From assembly GCA_024195585.1 (NCBI GenBank), contig SWBL01000188.1, forward strand, positions 1 through 64,000: DNA of 64,000 nucleotides. Reading direction: 5' to 3'. Of the stretch, positions 33,193-45,282 are shown in pieces. Position 1 is the stretch's first letter. Each line of letters starts with the position of its first letter. The DNA comes from Aureobasidium sp. EXF-3400. Lineage: Eukaryota; Ascomycota; Dothideomycetes; Dothideales; Saccotheciaceae. Position numbers and translations under genes: made by a program. The notes beneath the pieces were generated by a model. It saw only the letters and a program-made list of their open reading frames with translations, searched no databases and had not been told where the DNA came from.

Positions 33193-35519
33193 GTTACAAA
33201 GACAAGACAGCTTGTCTCTCAAGAAATGAGAATTGTTGTTGGATACAGTACCGGTTTCTGATCCAATTTGTACAAGTGACGCACAGGCACTAGCATGGTT
33301 CCTCGTCTTTTTCTTTTGTTTTAAGAAACGGACGATGATCGCCACAGTTGCGATCCAAGTTTCCGTCCTGTGACCCGTCTTGTAATTTTCACGGTCGTCA
33401 CATTTCTGCCTTCCAGACAAGATTCTGAATGCTTATGCGGTTGAGATCACCTCGCAGAAAGCACGGTGTGTCACAAGAAAGCTGTCAGCTAAGATTGACA
33501 GTCATCGAATCATCATGGCCATCTTACAATGCAGGTTTCTAAGCATGAAGGATATCGCGAGACGACATTTAAATAAAATGACAGCGAGCCACTGTTTTTT
33601 TTTCTGCGTGGATGAGCTTTACACCAAAAGATGAGACATCGGATCACGAATGATACCGTTTTGTTATCAAATAGTCAAATGTTTGCATTGTTTGCTCAAG
33701 CATGTGGAACTCACAAAACCAAGCAAACAGTGCAAACTAAGAGTTCACCATGGAGCTTGCAGCGTGTCTACCTGCTCGAAACAGAACTCGGACGGAGTTG
33801 CTTCGAAAGCATTCCACGTGTGACTTCGAGCTTAAGAGTTTTCCCACACGATTCCCTGCTCTGCTGGGGCTATTCGACCTTTACACCCGCTAATGACCCG
33901 TCCAGTCTGCTCAGACAGCATGAAGTCGTGACCAGAACACGGCTGATAGGTGCCGGAGAAAACAGGTCAATAATCGCGTGCCAGGGTTTATCACTCTATA
34001 ATAAAGCAGCTGCAGCAGTCTAAAGAAAGTTCGGTACCTATTCACCGGGTCATCTTGGCGGAGCACGGGATCATCAATCCCGAACGATAGACCCTGTAAG
34101 CCACAATCGCAAGCTGAAGCTCCGGGTTCTTTTCCCCATACTGTGTGCCGTCTCGCTACTATCACGGTGCTATGTTGTCCTTCACATCGAATGCCAGCAT
34201 TTTCAAAAGTCACGCCAGATCAACAAAGCCCACATCCTTTAGCTTTATTATTCAGGCTTTGGAAAATATAGGTGTCATGATTTCCACGAACAAAGTTCTA
34301 GACCCTCCTAACGCTATAGCCTCCACAGCTCGAACAGAGCTCGAAGAGACTCGAGCTCTGTTCGCTGGTCACACCATGCCGAGAATCATGCATCGACAAA
34401 AAACTACACGATGCGAGCTGACTAAGGAACGGATGAACTGATGCTACAAATTAAAAGTTCTCAACAGTCCGTGTTCTTGACATTTACACCTTGGACGAGG
34501 TTCGCTACCGAGAGTGGACCATGCACAGACATAAGAATTTCAAACATGCATACTTTACACGCTTACCACTTGAGCTGTCAGTTAACATGTAGATTTGATT
34601 TCTATTGCATATCAACCGCGTCCCTATTGCTTGACTAGCGTCTTTTCCTAGATCGTTTCGTGACTCGACGCGTATGCACATGTGTCACTTGCGCTATCAA
34701 CGACCATCAATTGGATTCTTCCCTTGGTAGCAATAATACATCGTGATTGAGATCGCTATTCAGGATATAGGCGAGGGCCTCTTCTGCACCCAGAGTTGTG
34801 ATTCGACGCACACACTGGACTCCAATCGTTCGACGGTAAACGCTGCGCTTTTTCCTATCAAACATCTGATTTGTTTCGTCGTGCCATGGAGTGGAGGAGT
34901 TTTGACAGTATGACAGGCCAAAAACCGGGCCGACCAACACTGGTGATTAGAGCTGCGCTATTGATCCAAGGTCTGAAGAGTCTGTGACTACTGCTTGGTA
35001 GACTTGTGGCCTATCGTATTTGTCACGGACGCCATCACAACTTGTGAACTGATGACTGTGCCTAATTCGAACAGAGCTTCGATTTGCGACCTACCCCATT
35101 GCTCTTGTACCTGTTTGGAGCTTGACGCGGAGAAGACTATGGCTCGTCGGAGTGCAGCAGCCTTTGATGGAGATACTCTTCCTTGGAAGTAGGACTAGTC
35201 TTTGACGGCAGTGTTCGTTGCGACGCATATAGCGGCTACCAGTGACAATTCTGAATATACCCAGCTATCTTCCAAAGTGAGTTCATGTTGTGGCCATCAA
35301 CACCTAGCGGAAGAACCTCTGTCAGTCAGGACATAAGACAGATCGCTTGATGCCATCGACAGACCTACCTTGTTCTAGCGTCCACCGCGGACGACGTTAA
35401 ACAGTCACGACGGGCGGTTCTCCATGACTGTTAGCATTGTGACGACCATTGTCGTCATGAGATGTTGTGTATCTTGACACTGATGAAGCTGATAACACGC
35501 AGCAGTCTCTTCAGCCGCA
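33193..35519. other. intergenic with weak open frames
   Basis: Frames of 130 (33631-34023, plus), 98 (34145-34441, plus) and 77 (34707-34940, minus) codons have no recognised motif. The last has a fairly protein-like C-terminal half (Arg-Ile-Thr-Thr-Leu-Gly-Ala-Glu-Glu-Ala-Leu-Ala-Tyr) and could be a terminal exon, but I found no exon to join it to. A strong palindrome lies at 34331-34364. Confidence 0.4.
34331..34364. repeat. perfect 14-bp inverted repeat, 6-nt spacer
   Basis: CGAACAGAGCTCGA at 34331-34344 is followed by AGAGAC and then its exact reverse complement, TCGAGCTCTGTTCG, at 34351-34364. The pairing is perfect over 14 bp and stops immediately outside. It could form a hairpin in RNA or a cruciform in DNA, or bind a dimeric regulator. 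It is not beside a convincing gene. Confidence 0.85.
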
Positions 35520-36725
35520 TCACGAGCGGATTGTGTTGCGTGCGTGATCCGTAGCGAGCGATTCCATTTGCAGCTCGACGATAGGTTCACCATTCTGCGG
35601 CGAGAGACCGGTCGGGGCGCTGTGGTGAACCCAACCGTCATCGAACTCATGACTGTTGTCGAGGCTGACGCTGGGAACCGTTGATTCAAGCGACGAGTCG
35701 GTGGCGAAAGACAGAGTTCTCTGCCTCTTTGTCGTTACTCCTTGGTAGGTAATATCGCAGCCTCCTTGGGGTAAATCTACGCTGTCGACACCACGTTCAA
35801 GCTCCACATCATGGTCGGCCCAGGCTGTTTCGCTCGTGTTGCCATTCTTCAGAGCAGATCGGGACTGATGACCATGGCGTAGAGCCAAGACGGCTCTAGC
35901 AAAATTCTGGTAAAGAGCGCGCAACTCACATCCTAAGGGACGGGTGGTGACGTTGTGGTACAGCGCAGCCTGATCAGCGACTGGCTTGAGGAAATGAGCG
36001 ACGAAGGTGCCGGGGTACTTAGGAAAGAAAGTCCAGTCTCCGTTCGTGAAAGTGTGACGGAGGTTGGCGTCAAGGTAAACGTACTCAACAGCACTGGGAC
36101 CTGAGAAATCTACAGCCGGGTTGATATCCCGATTGTATCCGTGCGTGTCGTTGCCAAGATAGACCGGATTGCTTTCCACAGGCAACAGAGGGCAGGGCAT
36201 CACGGCAGTACTGTGATTGCTGAGTCGACATGTCTTGCTGCAAGACGATATGCTGGGAGCATGTTCGACTAGTGCAACACAAGATGATGCATCATCCTGC
36301 TCTAGCCAAGTCCAGGCGAACGGCAGCGAGAGCGGATTGTGCCAGAGGTCGAAGGTCTAGACGATGGAATAGTCGGACTCTCCTGGAACATGGTAGAAGT
36401 ACGCCTCTAACTGCGCAGGAAGCAACTCGGCGTGTTTCATGGTGACGCGCGGGGCTGAGGCATTTGTCGATTGAGAAAGATAGCCGTCATGTCGGTTGCC
36501 GGCAATGATGGCGCAAGCGTTGTGGACCAGGCCAAAGTGTAGAGCTCCATCTTCGTGATCCCAGGCAGACAGACTGATGAGGACTTCGAGGGTGCGAGGG
36601 TGACGGACGTGCAGCGTGTGATCAGGGAGCGGTTTGCGAACTAGGAAGGCGTATTCGTGCGGAAGCGGCGGTGGGAATATGTCGCTAGGTTGACGGAGCA
36701 CTACCGAGCCTGTAGGTACAGCCAT
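35520..36725 (-). pseudogene. HN(H)-nuclease-like protein broken by an in-frame TAG
   Basis: A single minus-strand frame of 402 codons from the ATG at 36725 to 35520 is interrupted only by TAG at 36357-36359 (codon 123). Before the stop come Val-His-Asn-Ala-Cys-Ala-Ile-Ile-Ala-Gly-Asn-Arg-His and Tyr-Phe-Tyr-His-Val-Pro-Gly. After it come Phe-Asp-Leu-Trp, Cys-Arg-Leu-Ser-Asn-His, Asn-Asp-x-His-x-Tyr-Asn-Arg-Asp-Ile-Asn, Leu-Arg-His-Thr-Phe, Phe-Phe-Pro-Lys and a C-terminal Tyr-His-Asn block. This order matches the fungal HNH-endonuclease-like family (HNH_2). Where relatives, as I recall them, have an Ala-His active-site pair, this copy reads Pro-Leu, so it may be catalytically dead too. The stop could derive from CAG by a C-to-T change. 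No usable intron spans it: the only GT-AG pair around it is 33 nt. Either a pseudogene or two short proteins. Confidence 0.7.
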
Positions 36726-38562
36726 ACTGTGCGTTTATGTCGACAGCCTCTGCGATCGAGTAGGCCGTTGCTTCTTCGCTGCTTGTCCGTAACATGTTGG
36801 CTCGTTGATCAGGTCGCCAAGATGACTGAGTGAATCCTGGTGTTGGTAGGCTGACTTGCTTGGCACATGGCCGCAACCCGCATCCGCCGTCCGCGTCGCG
36901 TCACCAAAGTACACGAAGAACGTAACGCGACCGACACAAAGTAGCTCCACGTAGCTCCACCACCATTCAAAAATGCTCCTTACCACGTAGAAGTGACCGC
37001 CATCACTCCACACAATGCGACTACTGTATCATTAGTCCTCTTCTACGCTACATACACTGTCCTTTAATGCCCACAACGCAAAGAATTTCTTATACTCCAA
37101 GTCAACCATAATGGACGATATCATGAGCCTCGGCGAGGCTGACGCGCTCGAGGAGCAATGGCGCAATGAACAACAGGAACACCCAGTGGGTGTCTGAAAA
37201 TCATGAAACTAGAATTTTATTCCTCATCACCGACCGAAAGGAATGCTCCATCCATGCTTTAACCATGACGAAAGCATAGTTGCACCTCTTATGTAGTATG
37301 TACTTTGAATGGTCTGAGATCCGGAGACGTCATCTCAGACGAGCTCACGACCCGTTCTGGCTAGGTCCGGGGCAACTGCAAGCGCAACGCGAGAGGATTC
37401 CTGCAAGCCTGAGAATCTATTTTCAAAATTTACCCCCGGTACCGGTACCGGTACCGGGCACCGGACACCCTAGCCCAGCACTCGCTGCGCAGATGACCCT
37501 GGCACATATCTGCATAGCACCTTCCGAGTGATAAGACACCAACCCTCTTATAGATTGGCTTTTACATACCCTGAACCCGATTCAGGATGTTTCAAATGCA
37601 ACCAAAGTATGTCGACGTGTTTCGATCGTTACAAAATCACCACGAAACTTGATCTCGTGAGGATTGAGCCTAACGATCATTTTTATAGAGTAGGAAGATA
37701 CGTAAGTTTAATGCACACAAGCTGTTGCACCTCACACTTACCAACGTGTAGACTCTTGACCAACTGGACTGTTGAGATTGTAGAAAGCGTAGGGTTTCAA
37801 ATACATGGAAGATTAAATATTGTCGCATGCATGTCGGAAGAAAAAACTCACCCAGAGCCCTCAAACGGAGACCTTCCACATGTCTGAGCACTCTGGTTTG
37901 ACGTCCTAGCACAAGACACTCGTGCTAGATATATCCTCATCCATCGACTCGATCTGATGGTACATCTTTTGGACGTTTGAATTTGTTGCGTCTGATTTTT
38001 TGCGCAGAACCTGCTGCATACTAGAAACCTTCGGTGGTCTCGATGCACACAGTCCCTACTCTAGAGAATGTCTGAGCAACACCTACGTCTGCCAAGCTTC
38101 TTGTAGTGGTGTTCAGGGTGTCGGTACGAGTTACGATCCATCCAACCTTCGTAGCTCTGTTTGTGCTAGCATGCCCGTAGTACATCTGGAGTTCGAAATG
38201 GCTATCGGGAGAGACACCCTACCGCTCCTCTGATCTCTGACCATACGATCGTCAATCTGGTCACTTCCATACACAGTTTGCCGATCCAGATAATCGAGGC
38301 TGTCCAGATTCTTGTGCCGAAAGAAATTGGACCTGAGAGTTGAACTCTTCCGCTTCTAACAAGAATTGGAAAGAGGCGATCAAGATCTTCATAATGGGTA
38401 CATACTTTATCGACATTGGATGCAAATGACATGACAGAGGTCATAACCGCTCCTTGGAGTGTCATGTAGGAGTCAGCAGCATATAACAACGAAAGCCATG
38501 ATTTGATCGCTCCTTAGAGCCTCTCGACTCAGTGTTCGATACAATCTCGTTCTGATAGCATC
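36726..38562. other. intergenic, possible gene start and simple repeats
   Basis: An ATG at 37111 (plus) opens 28 codons of acidic sequence (Met-Asp-Asp-Ile-Met-Ser-Leu-Gly-Glu) and then meets a possible GTGGGT donor, but no following exon was recognised. A decamer GTAGCTCCAC is duplicated at 36941-36960. A 119-codon plus-strand frame at 37528-37887 has scattered Cys and no known motif. Frames at 36735-37013 and 38202-38489 (minus) are unconvincing. Confidence 0.4.
37436..37465. repeat. GGTACC hexamer tandem repeat
   Basis: Three exact GGTACC units at 37438-37455 are followed by a degenerate GGGCACCGG. In the plus-strand frame 37280-37531 it would encode alternating Pro-Val, but that frame is not a convincing gene. 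The unit is a palindrome, so the array is self-complementary. Confidence 0.8.
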
Positions 38563-39002
38563 TTAGGCAATAAGCTTGTCCTGATCCGGTATCGTGCCCC
38601 CAAACCTTTTGCAAGCATCGAGCACAATCTGAGTCTTTGAACGAGCGAACAGCCTCGACGTATTGTGGTGGCTTTTGGTGCCCTCGAACTCGGAACCGGC
38701 TGCACTTTGCGTCATTCTCTTGATTGCTGCCAGTTCGTCTAGTTGGTCACAGAATATCATGTCACCGTCAGAATCTAGTATCGTCAACCATGATATAAGT
38801 TCAAAAATTTCATCTTCACCGAAGCCTTCACTCGTAATAGGTGCATCAAATTTCGCAACCAGCTGTGCAGACTGAGCTGTTGTCTGGCTCTCGAGCAGAG
38901 TAGCCAATGTGCGAGCACGCGCAACGTATACGAGTCTACGTTCATGTTGTCTAGAGCATCGCCGATCAGGAGAAGCTGAGTGATACATGGTGTAGTGAGC
39001 AT
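38563..39002 (-). CDS. small hypothetical protein
   Basis: Preferred model: complement(join(38563..38871,38940..39002)), 123 residues from the ATG at 39002, with a 68-nt intron (GTAGAC donor, CTCAG acceptor) in phase 0. The alternative is the uninterrupted frame reaching back to 39135, which lacks an early ATG. The second exon is clearly protein-like: acidic and helical, with Ile-Phe-Glu-Leu-Ile-Ser-Trp-Leu-Thr-Ile-Leu-Asp and a Lys-rich C-terminus. The first exon is Leu-rich. No domain is recognised. The neighbouring region is sparse, and this could also be the last exon of a longer, decayed gene. Confidence 0.35.
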
Positions 39003-39455
39003 ACGGCCAGCATTTCCACAGCTCTACAAGCCAAGCTACAACGTTCGGCGAGCACAGAATATGGGGAACTTGGGGTACAGAAATGCGCCTTATGCTGTTT
39101 GTAGCTCTGGCTGAGAAAATGTGAGAAGTAACCACGTTGACAGACGCTTTAGGAATGCAAGGGGTTGATCAAACCACGTCATGCGGACGAGTTAAAGGCA
39201 GTCCATGAGCGTCAGCCGTGCTCGGAACATATGCACTAGCAGGTAGGCACGTATTCGAGAAAACAAAGGGCACGGCCAACGTGGCTGGAAATACTGCATC
39301 CGTTGCGGTTGTCATAACGCACTGACGACAACGTTGTGAGGACTGTCTTTCAAAAGCCGTGGAGTGTGCTTCCTCATGTATGGGGCTAGTAGCATGTACG
39401 GAACAAGGCTCGACCTTGGCAGCTATAGCGTGTGCTTCCGGCGAGGACGATCTCA

Positions 39456-40407
39456 TCACACAGCCCAACAGGCAATTGTCGAATTTAGGGGTGCCGACAT
39501 ACTCGAGAGTGATGTCGGTCGCGTGTGTGATCGTATCGGCGTCTCTTGCTGGAGGAAATTAGGCTTTTTCTGCCCACGACAGTCTCCAGTCATCGGATCC
39601 TCGGGACCAAGTTCTATCAGGGGAACAGATAGCTCTATTTCGTAAGGTGGAGGTGCCGCATAATCGCGTCTGCGTTTGAGCGATCTAGGTTTCGCGGGAT
39701 TGGTGTCTTCTTCTGTATCGCCCGAGGCATCATGCAGTCCTTTTTCCAATCGCCAATCATGGCACCACAGCCTTCAAAATAGAATCGGCTATACTCAATT
39801 TTGGGACCACTGATGCCATCCTTCCCTTTCAAGAGACCTTCACTGCTGAATCCAGGATTCTCAGACAAAGTCTTGAGCTTGCGCAGCGTTGATGCTGCAT
39901 CTGAGGAAAGTTTGCCCGTGGAAGGGTATCAAGACACTATCACCCAGCTCTTGTTCGTTCCGATTTTCGATTTCGAAGCCCATGCGTAACAGCCGGGACT
40001 TCTGACCCTCAGGTTGCTTTTTGGCGACGTCTGTGACGAGTTGCTTAGGGACGGTGGGATCGACAAGAAGTCAGATGGCCTGATTGTACACATGGAGCTT
40101 GGGAGACTCGGTCGGAAGGCAAAGGAAAAGAAGGCGGTGCTTTTTGACGTGTTATTCGAATCCGTTGTGCCGAGGTAACGAGCAGCTTGTTCGATTTTTC
40201 GTCGAAGCCTATCCAAAAACGAATATTGCTCCTAGAGCTTTGATCGGCAGATGGCTTGCCAAGGAAACAACGATTCGAGTCTGTGTAGGCGGCTTGACCT
40301 AGAGATGGAACAAGGGCGACGACAGGTTTTCTCGCTACGCTTCGACTGAGATGCGGGCGGTCGACAACGCTTCGGTCTAGGAGTTGTACGTCTTTTAGGG
40401 CTGCCAT
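39456..40407 (-). CDS. probable gene or relic, frames not reconciled
   Basis: Three minus-strand pieces look coding but lie in different frames. The first runs from an ATG at 40407 for about 100 codons. A middle piece begins near 40046 (Pro-Lys-Gln-Leu-Val-Thr-Asp-Val-Ala-Lys-Lys) and can be spliced, by a 43-nt GTGATA/CAG intron, to a stretch reading Ala-Ser-Thr-Leu-Arg-Lys-Leu-Lys-Thr-Leu-Ser-Glu. The last (39456-39749) carries a basic nuclear-localisation-like Lys-Arg-Arg-Arg. The joins between the first and middle pieces and between the middle and last pieces have no acceptable splice pair, so a frameshifted relic is possible. No family is recognised. Confidence 0.3.
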
Positions 40408-42215
40408 TATGAAACTGCAGCTGTGGCTCTTCTGTGAGGATTCTTAGCAATGGCGAGGCCTAGCGCTTTTTACTTGACCCGCCCGATCTGAGCGATCGTG
40501 CGAACCCGCTCACCCAGGTTTTGAACGGTCGTGTAGAGCAGCCATGACTCTTGAGATGACGGGGTGCGACCTGGAATGATGAGGAGGAGGAGGTGTGCAA
40601 TGTGACCTAGGTTGTGACGAACAGACAGATTGAGACAAGATGAGGATTTGACACGACCACCGCAAACGTTGAAAGGCAAAAGGCTACGTCGGTCAAGTGA
40701 ACATCTCTCTGACACGACCGGGCAGGATCTATTGCACAGAAAACTGGGGTGATTGCGGCGATGTGCTATCAGCTACTGATACGAACGGGTAGCCCAACTC
40801 TACAAAAGAGTCGACCACGACGATGTAAAACGGTACAAAATTATTCTCATCTGCCGAGCTCAATGTAACAGCCTGGTCAAGCAGTGACGGTAAAGAACAG
40901 AGGGTAGGACGGAATGCGTAACAGAAGGAGAAGGGGAGAATTGCGATTACGCGACGCGAAGACGCTCCTCGTTGCCCGGCACGATGAGTCAGCCGAATAT
41001 TACCCGACGCCCTATCTTTCTCCGGCCACCAGAATCGAGCGTCCCATGGTCCGGCTCCTGCGTGAAATGCTTTAGCTGCATGAAAGTAATGAAATGCAAG
41101 ATGACAAGCTGAAGAGTCGCAAGCGAGACAAGTCAGCATGGTCACCTGCGCATAGATCCAACATCTCGGCGAGCGGCTACAACGTATGTTGCTCAAACGG
41201 CTCCTCGACGCTCTCCTAGACGAATAGTAGTAAGGAACAGCAAGGCTTGGGCGAACCTTGCACCCCCAATGCGCACACGCTGCTTGCGCGGGCCGGCATT
41301 GTGCGCTCATCATAACGAAGCAGCGCCTCTCGTCTCGCCACAGTCGCCTCATATACCTCGTTGTTCTCACAAGCCCCCCCTTGTCTCGATGTTCGCACGC
41401 CCACCTGCAGGACTCTTTCGCACGACACCATCCCCTCGATCTTAGCCGTCGAGCAGTACATTGACTCACAGAGCTTCTCCGCGGTCTTTTCGATGCCACG
41501 AGAAGTCGAGTCTACAGTCTTCACAGTACTGTTGAGTTCGACCTCATAGCTATTGCTAAGGGTAGTATGGCTGCTTCTTGCTAGATGACGAGTGTGGGTC
41601 CTGGCTGGAACCCCTGTGATGGCCCTGAATTCAACCGATTTTCTCCTTCTTCTCCATACTGATTGATGCACCCTTCTTGGACCTACTTGCTGCGGAATTG
41701 AAGGTGTAGTGGGTATCTACTTACACTCTACCAAGCTAATCACGTTTCCAGCAGGCCGCTTTCCATTTATCACCCACGTCAAGGTTTCACAATCGTTGGT
41801 GAGCTTTGCACATTGCTACATAGTGCAATCGACTCTACGTCCTTGACGGGATTGATGATCCTCCTAACCATTTTCGAGTTAGACACGGTATCTAGCTAGA
41901 TGACTTGGATCATACGACTGAAGCAAGTACTTCTCACTCATTAGGAGCGGTCAACACTATACTTCAATCGTCTGAGCTGTTCCTATATGATAGCTTCGTA
42001 TGTAAGTCCCAAAAAGCAGTAAAACAACCGAAAAATTCCTGTTCGATCTCGGAAGCATTTCTAGAAAAACTGTTGTGTGGTCTGAGGTACGAACACCGAT
42101 GCAATCCAAGAGCTGCATAGAAACAGATCACAAGTGGTTCTGGCGCTTTTACGACCGCCGAACTTAGGAAGGATTTTAGCATCCTGCCATTTTTTGAGTG
42201 GCAGTGGAAAGGCTA
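40408..42215. other. intergenic, long but unconvincing frames
   Basis: A 256-codon minus-strand frame (40729-41499) is Arg/Cys/Ser-rich and overlaps a 151-codon frame in another register (41216-41671). Neither has motifs or an ATG in a good position. Part of the second (Thr-Val-Lys-Thr-Val-Asp-Ser-Thr) is more protein-like and may be a coding remnant. A 71-codon plus-strand frame at 41905-42120 is also unrecognised. Confidence 0.4.
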
Positions 42216-43534
42216 TCAGAACCTTCTAGCGGTCGATGAACCTACTGTTTCAGGGGAGATTTCGGTCTGAGGTGGATGCTTGTGATTGAGACCGTGAGAT
42301 ATCAATCCGAAGGGGTCACTGAAGCGGATTTTGCCAGTTCCATCGTCCTTGTAGGTTTGATTTTTAGCCCCCCAGATGGTCATGTTCTGGCTCGGTGAAT
42401 TGATAGGCTCAGAATAGCTGTATCCTTCGCCTTTGGTCTTCTTGTCCTTGGTTTTCCAATCCCGGCCGGTCTTTCGTTTGAACATCTTCTCAAAATGAAT
42501 CACAGCTTGCTGATCAGAGTCGTGATGGTAAGTTCGCTGCCGACCCTTTTCTTCTTTGCGGCCCGATCTGATCTCAAGCGAACATGATCCCGAACTTGTG
42601 TCCGCAAGAATCTAGGTGGTAAATTCGATTAGCTTTTGCTCTTTTGTTCGTGGATCACATTCAAGCCTGTGAGCCTTGGATAGGTGGCCATGACGAGATC
42701 ATCGATGCAGTCGACAAAAGAAGTGCAGCAAAGTAACAAGAAGTGGCAGCGGGCGAACATGTAGTTACTTACTCGAAGATGATAGAACTTGTCAATGTTC
42801 TCAAGTGGTTCTTGACAATAGAGCATAGCATCGTATGGAGTGTTGCTGTTCGGATCAACGAGAATCTTAGGCGGGGTGGACGAAGCACTGTCTCCATCAT
42901 CAGCACTTTGTTGTATCATCTGCAAAGAAGCTTACTGAGTGATGCTAGATCCTAATCTAGCTGACGTCGTATGCCCAGACGACGCTTTGCTTGCTTTCGG
43001 CTGTTTGGTGCGGCTACAGCGGACTCGATCTTGCTGCGAAGCTTCGCCAACCTTAGCAGGTGAATTTCTTTGGTCCTTCCTTGCCTTAGGTACCATGTAG
43101 GCTTTTTCGATGGCTTTGATGAGCTTAGGTTCCAAGGGGTTCCCGTGCTTAGCGAGCAGCATCTTTAGCTCAGCCAACTTCTCTTCTTCGTCCCTGATCC
43201 TACTTTGCTTCCGTCTTGTTTCTGCTAGAAGCTCGAAGAGGAACGATTTATTCTTCCCGTTAGGAACTGGAACTCCTTTCTGTCTGAGCTCTTCTTTGAT
43301 CTCATTGACTGTGATTCTGTTGATCGTAATCTTGTCAGAATTATCGCCAGCTTCGATGCTCACCCTAGGTGTCTTCGCTGCACGGAAGCCGCTTCCGTTC
43401 GTCTTGGTGATGACAGAAGAGGGCGATATGGATGGTCTAGTGATGCGCTTGGGCGGTGACGCCTTGCCAAGTCTCTCCGGATCGCCAGAATCAGGTCTCG
43501 AGCTTGTTTGAGCTCTGGGTCGAGATTTTGTCAT
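42216..43534 (-). CDS. SAP-like and WGR-domain protein without PARP domain
   Basis: Model: complement(join(42216..42611,42773..42887,42936..43534)), 369 residues. The introns are 161 nt (GTAAGT/CCTAG) and 48 nt (GTAAGC/CAG with a TGCTGAT branch box), and all phases close. Residues about 73-103 look like a SAP DNA-binding motif (Val-Asn-Glu-Ile-Lys-Glu-Glu-Leu-Arg-Gln-Lys-Gly ending Phe-Glu-Leu-Leu), flanked by basic, Ser-rich linkers and a Lys/Glu coiled stretch. The last third is WGR-like: a Tyr-His-Leu-Arg-Val-Ile-Leu strand, a degenerate Arg-Ser-Gly-Arg in place of Trp-Gly-Arg, then the hallmark Phe-Glu-Lys-Met-Phe-Lys-Arg-Lys-Thr-Gly-Arg-Asp-Trp. WGR domains sense DNA breaks in PARP enzymes. 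Here no ADP-ribosyltransferase follows. A nuclear DNA-binding role is inferred. Confidence 0.85.
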
Positions 43535-45282
43535 CCTCTGGTTTCGCTGTCAGTGTGGATCTCAAGAATGGAGTTCTCAGTCAGAGCAGGATCTCAAGCG
43601 TGTTTACCTCGAGATATAGAAACGGACGACAGATCGGTGACCACGACCTGAGACTGCTCAACAGAGGAGTAAGACTGGTTATAAGAACCCATGGGTGATA
43701 ACTCCTTTGAACGCTATGACAGATAGAAAAGCCACGTGAGTAATGTGAGCCTTGCATAATATCTTACTTAGCAGGAATAGTGAATGTAGAGTTGTTTAGA
43801 CGGGGACAGCTGAAGATGACGCCAGGAAAACAAACGAATAACATAATGTCAGGCAATTCCAAGCTACGTGTCGAGAGGTCAACAAGTAAAACCATTACCA
43901 AGAGGTCTATGCAAGTCTATGTCTCGCGTGGGATCAAGAGAGTAATGTCAAACTAAAGTCAAGTGGCAACCTGGTTGTTTAGTCTGATCTACACCACGAC
44001 CTGTGCAAAATGATGATGATATGTGCGGATGCTGTCCTGTACCATATACAAAACCCTCAAACATTTCCACCCCTCATATAGGAACCTTACATAATCTCAT
44101 TCACCGCAAATACTTCGTCCGTAAGCTAGAAAGGACTGCGATCCAGCCAATTCGTGCTAGGTAGCAACCTACTAATACGTTCCAAACCGGCGTCGGTTGA
44201 TATTGAGTTCAGGTTCAAAGCGCGCGGGAGTGTCAACTCTCTGCTATACCTCATGTATCGCCTAGAAGCTCATTCGATGAGAATCGAACGCAATAATAGC
44301 TACATCTTGTAAGTAATGACATCGCCGATTCAGTATCGACAGTCTTAGGCCTGATCGCGTATCAAATCGCCAATATGCACTATGTTGTATCAATGAGAAT
44401 AGATTCTCCACCTAAAGATGTTCGCCTCGGAACTCGTACTTTCCATCATTCTTCATGATACTTGCTCTACCAAGAGTCGAAATGTTCGCAGCATATCGAG
44501 CTTGGGCCTGTAAGGCAAGATTTGTAAATCGCGGCGGTTTTAAGCCAAAAATCTATTCTTCCCCGCGGAGAAGACATTTTTCTGACGGTCAGACGCCCGT
44601 TTCGAGAGGCATGTCAAACAGACCAGTACATCATAGAATGACGGCAGCTCCTGTTTCCTGGGATTAGTACTCGAGTGCCAAGAGTTGACGGCTGACAAGC
44701 ACACTCCTCGAGGTTGTTGGGCGATCGCGTCCTCAGACGCAATGTTTTGGGAACCTCATAATGTATGCTATCCCTGCGGCAGAGTCATGGACGGCATTCC
44801 CCTGATTGACAAAGAGACGAGTATCATATAAAAATTTAGTTTGGCTTGCAGCCCCGTGGCTGTACGGCTAGCTCATCAACCTCGCCTAATCTGGATGGCC
44901 ACAGCATGGCTGATTTGCGGCACGTGACAAAACAGTCTTGGAAAAAGAAAAGTACCAAAGGGTTTCCCAACATCCTCAACCGTTGCGATTTTGTTCCTCG
45001 AGGTCTGTTCTTCTTGTGGGTCGACTTGTGTGATACATCTGACGATTTCTCCTAGGACTGTTCATCTCGTTGAGTTAGACCATATTCCGGTGTCTGGTTT
45101 ACCAAGGATGGCCAGGGTCGTTCACTGGGCTGTAGACCAGCTGTTGATCATGCTCCGAAAGGTCCTGAACGCTTCAATCCCAGGTTCACTCACGGCTGAA
45201 CATCAGGATTGTCCCTGCGTTGCAAAGACTTCGTCAGAACAGTGTATGTTCTATTAGTCTTATTAGTTTTCACTGTGCACCA
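43535..45282. other. intergenic
   Basis: The promoter side of the SAP-like/WGR gene, then about 1.5 kb without a supported gene. Frames at 43456-43698, 44455-44667, 44846-45055 and 44991-45257 (plus) are short and lack motifs. The open frame before 45283 is treated as leader of the kinase-like gene. Confidence 0.5.

Noticed and set aside
36357..36400. Short intron removing the TAG in the HNH-like gene
   Set aside because: The only GT-AG pair is 33 nt, below the length of every other intron here, and it would delete residues that look conserved in the family.
40729..41499. 256-codon minus-strand open frame
   Set aside because: Composition is Arg/Cys/Ser-rich like a non-coding frame, there is no motif, and it conflicts with a partly overlapping frame in another register.
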